In this document: one piece after another, positions 36,146 through 45,458 of the stretch
Layout of the letters: each line of letters starts with the position of its first letter
Numbering within the stretch: position 1 is the stretch's first letter
The notes under the pieces: model-generated
Told to the model about the DNA's origin: nothing
Databases searched by the model: none
Seen by the model: only the letters and a program-made list of their open reading frames with translations
DNA from: an uncultured Pseudothermotoga sp.
GTDB lineage: Bacteria; Thermotogota; Thermotogae; Thermotogales; DSM-5069
Assembly (NCBI GenBank): GCA_937995655.1
Contig: CALKJI010000002.1
Coordinates: 62,001 to 126,000 of the forward strand
Reading direction: 5' to 3'
DNA length: 64,000 nucleotides
Position numbers and translations under genes: made by a program

Positions 36146-39100
36146 TCAAGATTGTCTTGTTTTTATAGAAAAGATTATATGCTCACGTTTATCGATTTCA
36201 TCGATCCTCAAGATCACTTTTTCATCAGATATTTTGAGAACATCTGGTAAATTTTTCATTATTTCATCGGTGTTTGAAGCCTCAGCGATGATTTCATACC
36301 CGTTGTCTATTCGATTAAGCGCTATTAATCTGAAACTCCCTGAATTAGCGAAAGGCACTGGCTCTCTTTCAATCGCACAAAGTTCGAATGGAAGTTTATA
36401 GGTCACTGTAACGGTCAATTCATCGCACTCAAACTTAGAAAGAGCAAGCTTCGTTGTAAAGATTCCTTCTTGGGTACTGAAAGTCACCTTTGAATCATGT
36501 GCAGTGACTTCAATTTTTTCAGCTTGCTTTGGGACCCACGGAGAAAAGCAAATCTTCAATGGTTTTGTACATTTCACATGATATATTTCCTTCCACAACC
36601 CATATGACAACTCGCGACGCTCAAATTCCAAACTTAGTAAAGTATCCCCGATTTTCAAATTCTTGGCAGTGAACCTATTAATATTCCACGGAAATTGAGG
36701 CGATAGGCCTACCAAAGAACGCGGCGCATCTGGAACAAAGCCAATCATCCCATCTATCACAGGCTGGATTGCCATACTCTCTGACCAAGCTTGATGTGGA
36801 CATATTCCCGACGGTTTGTAAACCTCACCATGATAGACCTCACTAATATAACCTTTCGCAAAATTCTTAGAATTCAGAAGGTTTGAAAGCAGATGGCTGA
36901 AGGCACTGAGGGTGGCACCGACTTTGAACTCTGCAAGACTCACCCAACCAGTGAAGAGGGGCCAGACTGTTCCTTCATGATACCCATTTGGGTTGTATAT
37001 CCCTGAGTTTTTTCCTATGATCCTAACGCCCCAATCAGTGGAAAAATCTCCACTAGCATAGGGAATCACTTGACATTTCGATCTTTCGAAATCTATCGAA
37101 TCAAGATAAATGGCAACAGCAGTCATCACAGTCAGATAGTTTAACTTTTCACCGTTGTCACGTATCCCAAGGACATAAAAACCAGTGTTTTCATTGTAAA
37201 ACTTTTTCATAGCTGATTCAATTTTTATTAGTTCATGCTCTGCCTTCTTTGTTGTGTTGTGGTCCTGTACTGTTCTTGCCATATCTATAATTCCTCTAAC
37301 CGCAGAGAGCCATATGGCGTTCAGATACAGCTCGGCGTGGGAGCCATATAGCTTGCCTCCCTCTATCCAACCATGTCCTTCAATTGTGTTTTCGATCAAG
37401 CCATCCAGATCTCGATCAGTTGAAAGACAGAATTCGAAAGCCTTCAAAACGTTGGACCAGATTTTCCTTACAAACTCTAAATCATTCGTATGTTTCCAAT
37501 ATCTGTAAAGTGCCAATAAAAACAGCGGAGTTGCATCGGCCGCATCATAGTGAACTACGCCGCTACTCGTCAATTCGTGGAATATCTTTCCATCAATACG
37601 TTGATATCTCACCAACAGCTCCAAATTCTTCTTTACCGTTACATGGTCACCGATACCAAGCAGCGCAAAACTAACCCATTCGCTGTCACGACCGAAGTAC
37701 CAAGCATAACCAGGTCTGGCCGAGAACCACCCAGGCTTGCTATTGGCATAACCAGCCATCAAACCTTCACCCAATGCAGGAACAGTGCTAAGAAATTTCA
37801 CTGTTCCCAACTTGGCATACTGGAACATTTTGTCAAAGGTTATATGATTCGTTTCTATCTGAACAGTTTTCTGTAGATATTCATTCACAAAAGAACTGTA
37901 CTTCCTCAACTCCTCCGTGAAGTCCACTTCTTCCGGCAACTTCTCTTGGTCCAGGAAACCGCCAAGGCAAACTGACATAACTTTACAGACACGCACCACT
38001 AACTGTAACCTTAAACTTTGGTCTGAGGTGCTCCAAACTATTTTCATCGGACAATCTAATTTGATGAAACCAAGGAACATACCATCCTTCGTCTGAAGGA
38101 TCACAAGACCTTCTTGTTCGTCGTAATTAAAGGATCTACCGCAGTTGTAAGTCTCATCGAAAGGCCACATGATGCGCGTGTCCGACTCCAGATCGATTTT
38201 GACTGTATGTTCTAAGTCATCTTTGAACTTCAGATGAAACATTGCTATAGGTTTGTCCAAGCTCGCAAAAGACGTTAACTGAAACGATTCGTTTTCATGT
38301 ACAACTCTATCTGCATAGATTTTGTGATGAAGTCCCAAATTGTCAGTCACAGAACCATCTATAGAGAGATTGAAACTTTTGAGAAACCTGAAAGGGTGTA
38401 CCCAGAACTCATCGAAAACTCCATTTTCTCTTAGGTTCACAAGAATCCTTTTACCACATAGATTGGTATAATCTGTCCCAACACCTTTATGTATCAATAG
38501 AGTGGTATCAATAGTATCTTCCCTCAATGGTCTTATCTTCAATCTGAGCAGTGGTAACTTAGGATCTAAAAATGTTTGGTTCTCACAAACTGGCCAATAG
38601 TGGACTTTTAAGTCTCCTTTTGCCATATAATTTAACACGTTTATTACGAACTTTTTTGTTTCAGCCAGGCAATATTTTATGTTTGGATTTTTGAAATTTA
38701 GATAACCACCAATGCACAAAATCTTTTTGCCACTATGTTCATATTCCCAAATGATTGGTTTCTCCCTCACAACGGATATGTATTTTTTCTCAACGGCCAC
38801 GATCTTAGCCTTGGAACCCGTATAGTAGAAGACAGGCTCATCATCCTTAACAGATACAAAATAACTGTAAAAGCCCCCATTAAGATCTTCAAAGAGTGGG
38901 TGCTGCTTGTAAGCTTGAAAACCACGTTTATCCCAAGGGTCATTGGATTTTGTAACTTGACAGTCTTCCGTTACACCCGCCCTCTCAATTAACTCGCTCA
39001 CAATTTCGGCAGCGCGACCATAAAAAACCATGGGAATCTTACCCAAACTACTTTGAACCAGTTCGACGTTAAAAGCGCCATGGAACCACAACAGGTCAGC

Positions 39101-39178
39101 CGATTCAGGGCCGTTCACAAGGTTTGCTTCGTCGATTATTACATCTTGATCTTCACTTTTTATCAGAAAGATCTTCAT
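36146..39178 (-). CDS. (alpha/alpha)6-barrel glycosidase, amylo-1,6-glucosidase-like
   Basis: A 1010-residue protein with a beta-rich N-terminal half and a six-hairpin barrel from about residue 450. Conserved barrel motifs are ARPGYAWYFGRDSEWVSFAL (possible acid Asp), DADATPLFLLAL-like DAADATPLF, and NPNGYHEGTVWPLFTGW. It resembles GH63/GH133-type enzymes, but I cannot assign a family number. Start is ATG 39178, with GGGGTGGAT upstream; the 23 residues before it overlap the GH38-like gene. Works with the GH127 enzymes on imported glycan. Its paralogue is the gene at 41500-43899. Confidence 0.7.
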   Translation of the reverse strand: MKIFLIKSEDQDVIIDEANLVNGPESADLLWFHGAFNVELVQSSLGKIPMVFYGRAAEIVSELIERAGVTEDCQVTKSNDPWDKRGFQAYKQHPLFEDLNGGFYSYFVSVKDDEPVFYYTGSKAKIVAVEKKYISVVREKPIIWEYEHSGKKILCIGGYLNFKNPNIKYCLAETKKFVINVLNYMAKGDLKVHYWPVCENQTFLDPKLPLLRLKIRPLREDTIDTTLLIHKGVGTDYTNLCGKRILVNLRENGVFDEFWVHPFRFLKSFNLSIDGSVTDNLGLHHKIYADRVVHENESFQLTSFASLDKPIAMFHLKFKDDLEHTVKIDLESDTRIMWPFDETYNCGRSFNYDEQEGLVILQTKDGMFLGFIKLDCPMKIVWSTSDQSLRLQLVVRVCKVMSVCLGGFLDQEKLPEEVDFTEELRKYSSFVNEYLQKTVQIETNHITFDKMFQYAKLGTVKFLSTVPALGEGLMAGYANSKPGWFSARPGYAWYFGRDSEWVSFALLGIGDHVTVKKNLELLVRYQRIDGKIFHELTSSGVVHYDAADATPLFLLALYRYWKHTNDLEFVRKIWSNVLKAFEFCLSTDRDLDGLIENTIEGHGWIEGGKLYGSHAELYLNAIWLSAVRGIIDMARTVQDHNTTKKAEHELIKIESAMKKFYNENTGFYVLGIRDNGEKLNYLTVMTAVAIYLDSIDFERSKCQVIPYASGDFSTDWGVRIIGKNSGIYNPNGYHEGTVWPLFTGWVSLAEFKVGATLSAFSHLLSNLLNSKNFAKGYISEVYHGEVYKPSGICPHQAWSESMAIQPVIDGMIGFVPDAPRSLVGLSPQFPWNINRFTAKNLKIGDTLLSLEFERRELSYGLWKEIYHVKCTKPLKICFSPWVPKQAEKIEVTAHDSKVTFSTQEGIFTTKLALSKFECDELTVTVTYKLPFELCAIEREPVPFANSGSFRLIALNRIDNGYEIIAEASNTDEIMKNLPDVLKISDEKVILRIDEIDKREHIIFSIKTRQS

Positions 39179-41489
39179 TAGGGATCCACCCCTTTTTCTG
39201 ATACTCAGACCAAACATATCTGAATTTGTCGAGATTTTCTTCAGCACGGCTTACCGGCGTGTACTTCAAAGTTGTTATCTCAAAAGGTTTGAGCTCAAGT
39301 TCTCCACTTAAAGGTTCTATTTCTTCTCCCAGAAGATTGGTCTTTCTTGCTTCCTTACACTGGAATTTGGGCAGAATTTGAATCTTTTGATTTTCTTCCT
39401 TAGGGTTCCAAAGTCTCAAAATTACAGAACCGTCTTCAATGTAAAGAGCGCTCATCTGTACGTCTCCGATAATCTTGAAAGCTTGAAGACAATCGAAGCC
39501 TTGTTCTTCGCCAACCACAGTTTTGCCAATCATAGGTCTGTTGAATTCCTGTGCCATCTTCAGAGGATCCTTCTTCTGGTCAAAACTAAAGCCATACTTT
39601 GTACCGACCTTTTTTGCAAAGTTTTCTTCGTCCCAGGGATCGTACAGGTAAAGCACACAGTAGAGTTTCGATCCATCACGTATGAAACCGTGGTTACCTT
39701 TGTGGAGAAAGGAAAATTTTGCTCCTTCGGTTAAAATTTGGACAAATCTGAAGCTTGCAAAATGGTTCACGATTTTTTCAAAGAATTTTTCCGAGGTCAT
39801 CCAGCTACCTTTGGGATAATAACGATAATGCTCGACGGAGGGCAAACCCTCTTCCACACCGAAAGGGTAGTCATAGCGTAGATTCCTTATTTGGTCATTA
39901 CCCTGAATTTCAACCATCAATCCACCGGCATAGCCAGGTTTAGGCCTTTCAAGTAGTTCAATCTGGACTTCGATCTCTATCCAATCATTAAGCTCTCCAA
40001 AGTAGATCCTTTGATCACAAGAGTAGGGACCTATCTTTGTGAGTGCGCGCACCTCCACCAGATCGGGTAGAATTCTTTTGAAGCCCAAAGGACTAACGCG
40101 CTCGACCTTATGGTCCGCACAGAACAATCTATTGAATTCATAATCCTTACCATTCAGTTCAGTTCTTATGATGCCACTGGGAAAAACTTTGTATTTTGCA
40201 TCGTGCCAATATATTTCTATACAGTCTTCGCTCACCTCTACAGGAATCTCCTCGTAGTGAGACGCATTTATACCGCAAATGCTCAAAGCAGGCATTCTAT
40301 CAATAGCTACGATCTCTTCCGCTTCCTGCAGTTTAGCGTAACCCTTTCTTTCCCACGGCAAAGGATTGAAAACACAGATTTCGAATCTTTTATTGGCCAT
40401 CTTTGAAAACATATCCATGTATCTCTTGATGACAGGGTCAATGATTTCTTGAGCAGTTTTTAAGTATGTTTTACCTATATCTCCACAGAAACCCTCACAT
40501 TCGTCTATATCGTGAGCTTGAGAGATCATCAAGAATCTCTGTGCTTCTTCGATCTCCCAGCTTGGATACTCTGACCATTGTGGTGATAGGTTGTTCACAT
40601 AGGCTGTAGCAGCTAAAGCCTGCGCATCAAGCAGTTTGTTTTCAATCTTCCTTCTTTCTACTTGTAAAGTATTCCCATTTTTGCCAATTGACAAACCGTG
40701 ATAAAGTTCAAAGGACTTGAAATAGATCCGCTTTTGTGGCTTCCGAATGGCTAAAATTTCACTAGGTCTAATAGGTTCGAATTCAAAGAGCTCTTGCAAT
40801 TTCTTCATTTCCTTTTCAATCAATTCTGCTCTGCACATCCATTTTGGCGAGTTCAGCAGTTCTAACCACTGAATGACCACCGGTTCTGATTCATCTTTCA
40901 GAGAAGTATCTATCGACTTTTTCAAATGTTCTGGCCACTGGTGTACACACAGATCTGTAAAAGCAAGGGCGGCTATCTCTGATCCATCCTTCCCCTGCCA
41001 TATGAAGGTTGGTTCGTAAAACTTTGGAACGTACGGGGTATGCCAAGTTTCCTGAAAAAAGAAACTGTATACGTCATAGCCGGATTGTAATAATATCTGG
41101 GGAAGCTGTGGAAAAAAATAAAATTCTTCCTCCCAAAAGAGTTTTGGCCGAACTCCAAAGAGCCTTTCACAGGTCTTGATCCCAACGACGATTTGCTGGA
41201 TATTACTTTCTTCACCTATGAAAAGCGGATAAGGTTGTGTGTACGTTCCCGCAGCTATTTCAATCTTCCCATCTTCGATAGCCTTCTTGAGTCGCTTAAA
41301 AGTCTCTGGGTACTTCCAGGCCAAGTACTCGTATCCTATGGCGTCGAAATTGATCGCACCATTTAGATTGTTCTTTTCAACTAAATCGAGCATTTCTTTT
41401 GTTGAATTCTCAAGTGTACCTGGGCCCCACATCCACTCCATATCTATCCAATGCATATGATTCCCAAAGGTATAAAAGACCTTTTTCAC
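39153..41489 (-). CDS. GH38/GH57-superfamily alpha-mannosidase-like enzyme
   Basis: The N-terminal catalytic fold begins FYTFGNHMHWIDMEW, holding the His/Asp zinc ligands of GH38, and has EIAAGTYTQPYPLFIGEES. Later beta domains (FNPLPWERKGYAKL, KPFEITTLKYTPVS) follow GH38 architecture; 778 residues is near normal. The nucleophile motif of GH38 (W-x-x-D-x-F-G-H) reads LFWEEEFYFFPQLP at 118-130, with Glu where Asp is expected and no GHS. Activity or specificity may therefore differ from ordinary alpha-mannosidases. GTG start after GAGGGGTGTCCT. Overlaps the next gene by 26 bases. Confidence 0.75.
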   Translation of the reverse strand: MKKVFYTFGNHMHWIDMEWMWGPGTLENSTKEMLDLVEKNNLNGAINFDAIGYEYLAWKYPETFKRLKKAIEDGKIEIAAGTYTQPYPLFIGEESNIQQIVVGIKTCERLFGVRPKLFWEEEFYFFPQLPQILLQSGYDVYSFFFQETWHTPYVPKFYEPTFIWQGKDGSEIAALAFTDLCVHQWPEHLKKSIDTSLKDESEPVVIQWLELLNSPKWMCRAELIEKEMKKLQELFEFEPIRPSEILAIRKPQKRIYFKSFELYHGLSIGKNGNTLQVERRKIENKLLDAQALAATAYVNNLSPQWSEYPSWEIEEAQRFLMISQAHDIDECEGFCGDIGKTYLKTAQEIIDPVIKRYMDMFSKMANKRFEICVFNPLPWERKGYAKLQEAEEIVAIDRMPALSICGINASHYEEIPVEVSEDCIEIYWHDAKYKVFPSGIIRTELNGKDYEFNRLFCADHKVERVSPLGFKRILPDLVEVRALTKIGPYSCDQRIYFGELNDWIEIEVQIELLERPKPGYAGGLMVEIQGNDQIRNLRYDYPFGVEEGLPSVEHYRYYPKGSWMTSEKFFEKIVNHFASFRFVQILTEGAKFSFLHKGNHGFIRDGSKLYCVLYLYDPWDEENFAKKVGTKYGFSFDQKKDPLKMAQEFNRPMIGKTVVGEEQGFDCLQAFKIIGDVQMSALYIEDGSVILRLWNPKEENQKIQILPKFQCKEARKTNLLGEEIEPLSGELELKPFEITTLKYTPVSRAEENLDKFRYVWSEYQKKGWIPNEDLSDKK

Positions 41490-41499
41490 AGGACACCCC

Positions 41500-43899
41500 T
41501 CACTTTAGAATGAATGTCAATATCATTTCATCAACCTTGTCTATCTGTATCTGGAAAAGATCCTTTTCCACCTCCAAGACTGGTAAATCTGGCTCCACAT
41601 TCAATGAATAGATGGATGGACAAAATACATGAACAATGGAATCTGAAACTTTACTGAATCTTACTCTCGAATGATCCTGTTTCAGAAACTCCACTTGTGC
41701 CGGCTCCCAAGAGCAAGACCCAAAGCTCAGATTCTTATACTCAATACTGTATTCAATACCGTTAAAGATGTAGTCAACTGTCTTGCTATCTTCAAGAACA
41801 AACTGGAAAACTAAGCTGTTTTCAGCTTCTAAATATTTTTCGTTGGTCAGAATGGTACCAAAGAGTGGCTTTTTCAACTCAAAGATGATTTTGACTGGTT
41901 CTCTGGAAAGGTTTTTGAACAAATATGAACATTTATTATCTTGTCTTTGAAAGTCGATTCCTACTTTAGTCTCTCCTATTTTTACATCGTCGATGTGATA
42001 TTCCTTCCAATGCACCGGTACTTTCGGGCTAAACTTCAAAATGTTTTCTTGAGCGTCTATTTCCATGCCAAAGAGTCCTTCAGCAATCGACCACAAGATT
42101 GGTCCAACAGAAAACAATTGATGTGGGACAGCTGTCGTTACTGGAACAAAGATATCACCGGAAAAGAGCTCGGACAGATGTGTTGAACCTTCTTCTGTAA
42201 AAGCTTTGATGGCACTCTTAATTATCTGCCATCCAAAGTGATCGTAACCGGTTTTGTAACAACTTTGGGCTACGAATCCATTTATGAAATGCCAGACGCT
42301 TCCCAAGTTGTAGTTGATTGGATCATAGTGCTGGCACATCTCTATAGATCGAGAACCCCACCTTGTCATGGTAGTACTGTTGCACAATATTTTTACAAAG
42401 GCCTTTGATCTATCTTTATCGAGTACTGAAAGAGATATTCCAAAAGATGGCCATGGTGTCAAATAATCGAAAAGTTTTCCATCGGTATTTACTGACATAT
42501 AGTAAGACTTTTTTTCTTCGCTCCAAAAGATCTTTTCAATCGATTGCTTAACCCTTCTAACCCTTTCATCAAGTCTTTCGCGGATCGTGCCATCTCCTAT
42601 TTTGGCAAAAACCTGCTTTAACTTTTCGAGCGCTGCAAGGTAGATGGCATTAGTATACAAATCGTACTTGGGCCTTCGAAATTCACTTATTTCCAGCGCT
42701 CCAAGTCCTGCCTTGAGGTTTTCTATCAAACCTGTTTCATCACACATCGTGTCGTAAAAGTCTAGAGATTTCAATATTTTTTCTTTCATGAGCATAAAGA
42801 AATCTGTATCATTAGTTCGAATGATGTAATGTGCGCAAGCTAACAAAAACCACGCAGTTGTATCAGCATGGAGAAAGGCAAATCCTTTGTAATTACTGAA
42901 CCAGTCTATCAATCCGTGAGATTGAGAAATCTCATGAGGTATTCGGCCTTCAGAACTTTGATAGGAAGCGTAAAATTCAAGGCTCTTTTTCACCGTTTCC
43001 CTATCTCCATAATCGCACATGGCCAGAGAGTTTATAGAAGCATCTCCCGCAAAAAACCATGCAAACCCAGGCCTTGTAGACTTACCAGACGGTCCTATAC
43101 CTGCGACAAGAGCTTCCCCCAACTTTGGATTTTTGGTTAGGCCTTTCACCAGCGACAGTTTACCCCAAGTGAAGAACTCGTTCAGTTCTTGGTCTGGTGT
43201 CTTTAGTTTTGTGGTTTGCTCCAAGTAGGTACGATAGTAATCCCTCGCCACTTCTATTTCTTCTTGAACCTTTTCTTCAACTCCAAGAAGATCTTGACAA
43301 GCCTTCTTACCCATGACACCGCCGATTATGCTCACAACAAATTCTTTCTTTCCTGCCTTGACTGGGACCTTAAAACTGTAAAAAGTCTCGGCGAAGGCGT
43401 GGTCGCCCTCTTTGGAGAATTTCTCAGCTTCAGGTGTGCGAATCAAAGATGAAAATGAATCAGTTGGTTCTGATATTACAAAACCTTTTATTTGATCTGA
43501 CCAATAGCAATATTGACCACCTATCGCGCCAGGCCACATTAAATTGAGCTCGGGTTTAAAGTGAAAAATTAGTTCCAAGTCAACTGAGGAAACAATTTTA
43601 TATAAAAGAAAACACCCCGGAAAATCAATTGGGGAAAAGATAGTCTCATCCATACTAAACAGAGGATGTCCATATCGAACAGTTGTTGATGCGGGTTCAG
43701 TGACAACACCGCTGACGAGTGTTTCTAAATCAACCATTTCGAGTGTTTTTGACAGCCAAGCACTCGTTTTGTAGTTACTCAATAACTTCAGGGGCCAGCT
43801 CCAAAATTCCAAACCCCGGCCAAACCATCCCATGGCGCAAGATCTTTTTCCAACACTCTCTATATAAAGTCTTGGTCTAACCCTTACCGTTCTCTCCAC
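41500..43899 (-). CDS. (alpha/alpha)6-barrel glycosidase, paralogue of the 36146-39178 product
   Basis: Six-hairpin glycosidase of 799 residues. The barrel begins near residue 240 with RPGFAWFFAGDASINSLAM, the counterpart of the GRDSEW motif, then FLHADTTAWFLLAC, and NLGSVWHFINGF. No signal peptide. The specificity is unknown; it probably cleaves an alpha-linked core once arabinofuranosyl branches are removed (inference). The start GTG lies after CAAGGAGTGAGAGAGT and overlaps the end of the regulator gene by 23 bases. Confidence 0.7.
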   Translation of the reverse strand: MERTVRVRPRLYIESVGKRSCAMGWFGRGLEFWSWPLKLLSNYKTSAWLSKTLEMVDLETLVSGVVTEPASTTVRYGHPLFSMDETIFSPIDFPGCFLLYKIVSSVDLELIFHFKPELNLMWPGAIGGQYCYWSDQIKGFVISEPTDSFSSLIRTPEAEKFSKEGDHAFAETFYSFKVPVKAGKKEFVVSIIGGVMGKKACQDLLGVEEKVQEEIEVARDYYRTYLEQTTKLKTPDQELNEFFTWGKLSLVKGLTKNPKLGEALVAGIGPSGKSTRPGFAWFFAGDASINSLAMCDYGDRETVKKSLEFYASYQSSEGRIPHEISQSHGLIDWFSNYKGFAFLHADTTAWFLLACAHYIIRTNDTDFFMLMKEKILKSLDFYDTMCDETGLIENLKAGLGALEISEFRRPKYDLYTNAIYLAALEKLKQVFAKIGDGTIRERLDERVRRVKQSIEKIFWSEEKKSYYMSVNTDGKLFDYLTPWPSFGISLSVLDKDRSKAFVKILCNSTTMTRWGSRSIEMCQHYDPINYNLGSVWHFINGFVAQSCYKTGYDHFGWQIIKSAIKAFTEEGSTHLSELFSGDIFVPVTTAVPHQLFSVGPILWSIAEGLFGMEIDAQENILKFSPKVPVHWKEYHIDDVKIGETKVGIDFQRQDNKCSYLFKNLSREPVKIIFELKKPLFGTILTNEKYLEAENSLVFQFVLEDSKTVDYIFNGIEYSIEYKNLSFGSCSWEPAQVEFLKQDHSRVRFSKVSDSIVHVFCPSIYSLNVEPDLPVLEVEKDLFQIQIDKVDEMILTFILK

Positions 43900-44608
43900 A
43901 CTCTCTCACTCCTTGATTTTCGACATAGTTTTTTACATCTTCGATATCCAAGTCTATGATTCTCTCATAAACTTCCAACGCACTTTTCAGATCCCTCCTC
44001 ACTATGTTTTCGCACAGTTCTTTGTGATAGGGTAAACCGCGATCCCCAAAATCTTTCAAACCAAGAGGTGAACGCCAAAGTATACCAAGCAGTGAAAAGA
44101 GATTCTCAAAGACCATTTGGAGAATCTTATTGTTGGCTATCTCAAAGATCTTCCTATGAAACTTCTCGTCTACTTCGCCCAGTTTTTCGTGGCTCTCAAT
44201 GGATTTTTCTAACTCTAAAAAAGCTACTTTTAATTCATTGAGCTGTTCTTCGCTAGCATTTTGTATCGCAAGCTTTATAGCTCCTTTTTCTAAGCACCTT
44301 CGAACCTCGAGTAACTCCAAAATGTCCTTTGGCTCATCGGAACATACTTTGAGTGGTATGTTCAGTGAGATGACTAAACCGTTTTTTCTCACCACATAAG
44401 TGCCACTGCCATGAATAGTCTTTGTGATTCCTTCCAGTTCTAAGATCCTTAGGGCCTCCCTCACAATGGTTCGACTTACCTGGAACATATCTGCCAGTTG
44501 GTGTTCGCCCGGCAATTTATCTAAATCTTGTTCCAGTATGAACTTTTTGATGGCTTCAGCAACAAGAATGGACTTTCTTTCCTTGGTCGTGATTTCTATA
44601 CCTATCAC
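43877..44608 (-). CDS. FadR-subfamily GntR transcriptional regulator
   Basis: The winged helix-turn-helix reads LPGEHQLADMFQVSRTIVREALRILELEGI (about 33-63), followed by an all-helical FCD ligand domain (LLEVRRCLEKGAIKLAI, FHRKIFEIANNKILQ). It is encoded inside the glycosidase operon between the importer and the enzymes, so it is the natural candidate for the repressor that binds the palindrome at 48956-48988 and its relative at 54661-54687 (inference). A GTG at 44608 is the only reasonable start. Confidence 0.9.
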   Translation of the reverse strand: MIGIEITTKERKSILVAEAIKKFILEQDLDKLPGEHQLADMFQVSRTIVREALRILELEGITKTIHGSGTYVVRKNGLVISLNIPLKVCSDEPKDILELLEVRRCLEKGAIKLAIQNASEEQLNELKVAFLELEKSIESHEKLGEVDEKFHRKIFEIANNKILQMVFENLFSLLGILWRSPLGLKDFGDRGLPYHKELCENIVRRDLKSALEVYERIIDLDIEDVKNYVENQGVRECGENGKG

Positions 44609-44614
44609 CCCTTT

Positions 44615-45451
44615 TTATTCTTTCATGCCTGTTAATGCTATACCCTCAACGAAATACTTTTGGGCTATTAAGAACATTATAATCACCGGTAACATCACAA
44701 CAACTGCCGCTGCCATTTGGTACGGCCAGTTAACCTCAAACATTGTTTTGAAATAGGCAATGCCAACTTCTACCGTACGCATCTTTTCTGTTCGGGTCAC
44801 CAAAAGTGGCCACATGAAAGCCTTCCATGCACCCATGAAGGCAAAGATCCCCAGAGTCGCAAGTGCCGGTTTAGAGAGAGGCAAAACGATCCTCCAAAAT
44901 ATCATGAATTCGCTGGCACCATCTATTCTAGCAGCATCTTCTAAATTCTTGGGAAGTGTGAGAAAGAATTGTCGCAACAAAAACGTACCCCAAACGCTGA
45001 AGAATGACGGTACCGTCAAAGCCCAGTAGGTATCGATCCAATTCAGTGATTTTACGATGAGGAACGATGGAATCAAGGTTACGATACCTGGTACCATCAT
45101 CGTAGAAAGAAACATCCAGAAGACAAAGTCGCGTCCCGGAAAGTTCATCCGTGCAAAGGCATAGGCTACCATGGAACAGAAGAACAACTGTACAGGTACA
45201 ATTACGACAACCATGATTGTAGAATTCAAGAAATATCTTCCAAAAGGCACCAGTGTCATCGCATTCTTATAGTTCGACCACTTCGGTTCATCTGGTATGA
45301 ACTTAGGCGGAAACTGGAAAACTTCCATTTTATCCATCAAAGATGTTGAAACCATCCACAGGAAAGGTATCAACATCGTTAAAGCCACAAACAAAAGGAC
45401 AGCATAAGTTAAAATATTGCCCACCAATTTTGTCACTTTGTTTTTCTTCAT
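44615..45451 (-). CDS. ABC sugar importer permease, MalG type
   Basis: Six membrane spans in 278 residues and the cytoplasmic EAA loop LEDAARIDGASEFMIFWRI (about 185). It pairs with the MalF-type subunit encoded upstream and the binding protein at 47661-48932. No ATPase gene is present in the window, so a shared MsmK/UgpC-like ATPase elsewhere is expected. Substrate is probably an arabinofuranosyl oligosaccharide (inference from the enzymes in the operon). Confidence 0.9.
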   Translation of the reverse strand: MKKNKVTKLVGNILTYAVLLFVALTMLIPFLWMVSTSLMDKMEVFQFPPKFIPDEPKWSNYKNAMTLVPFGRYFLNSTIMVVVIVPVQLFFCSMVAYAFARMNFPGRDFVFWMFLSTMMVPGIVTLIPSFLIVKSLNWIDTYWALTVPSFFSVWGTFLLRQFFLTLPKNLEDAARIDGASEFMIFWRIVLPLSKPALATLGIFAFMGAWKAFMWPLLVTRTEKMRTVEVGIAYFKTMFEVNWPYQMAAAVVVMLPVIIMFLIAQKYFVEGIALTGMKE

Positions 45452-45458
45452 GATTCAC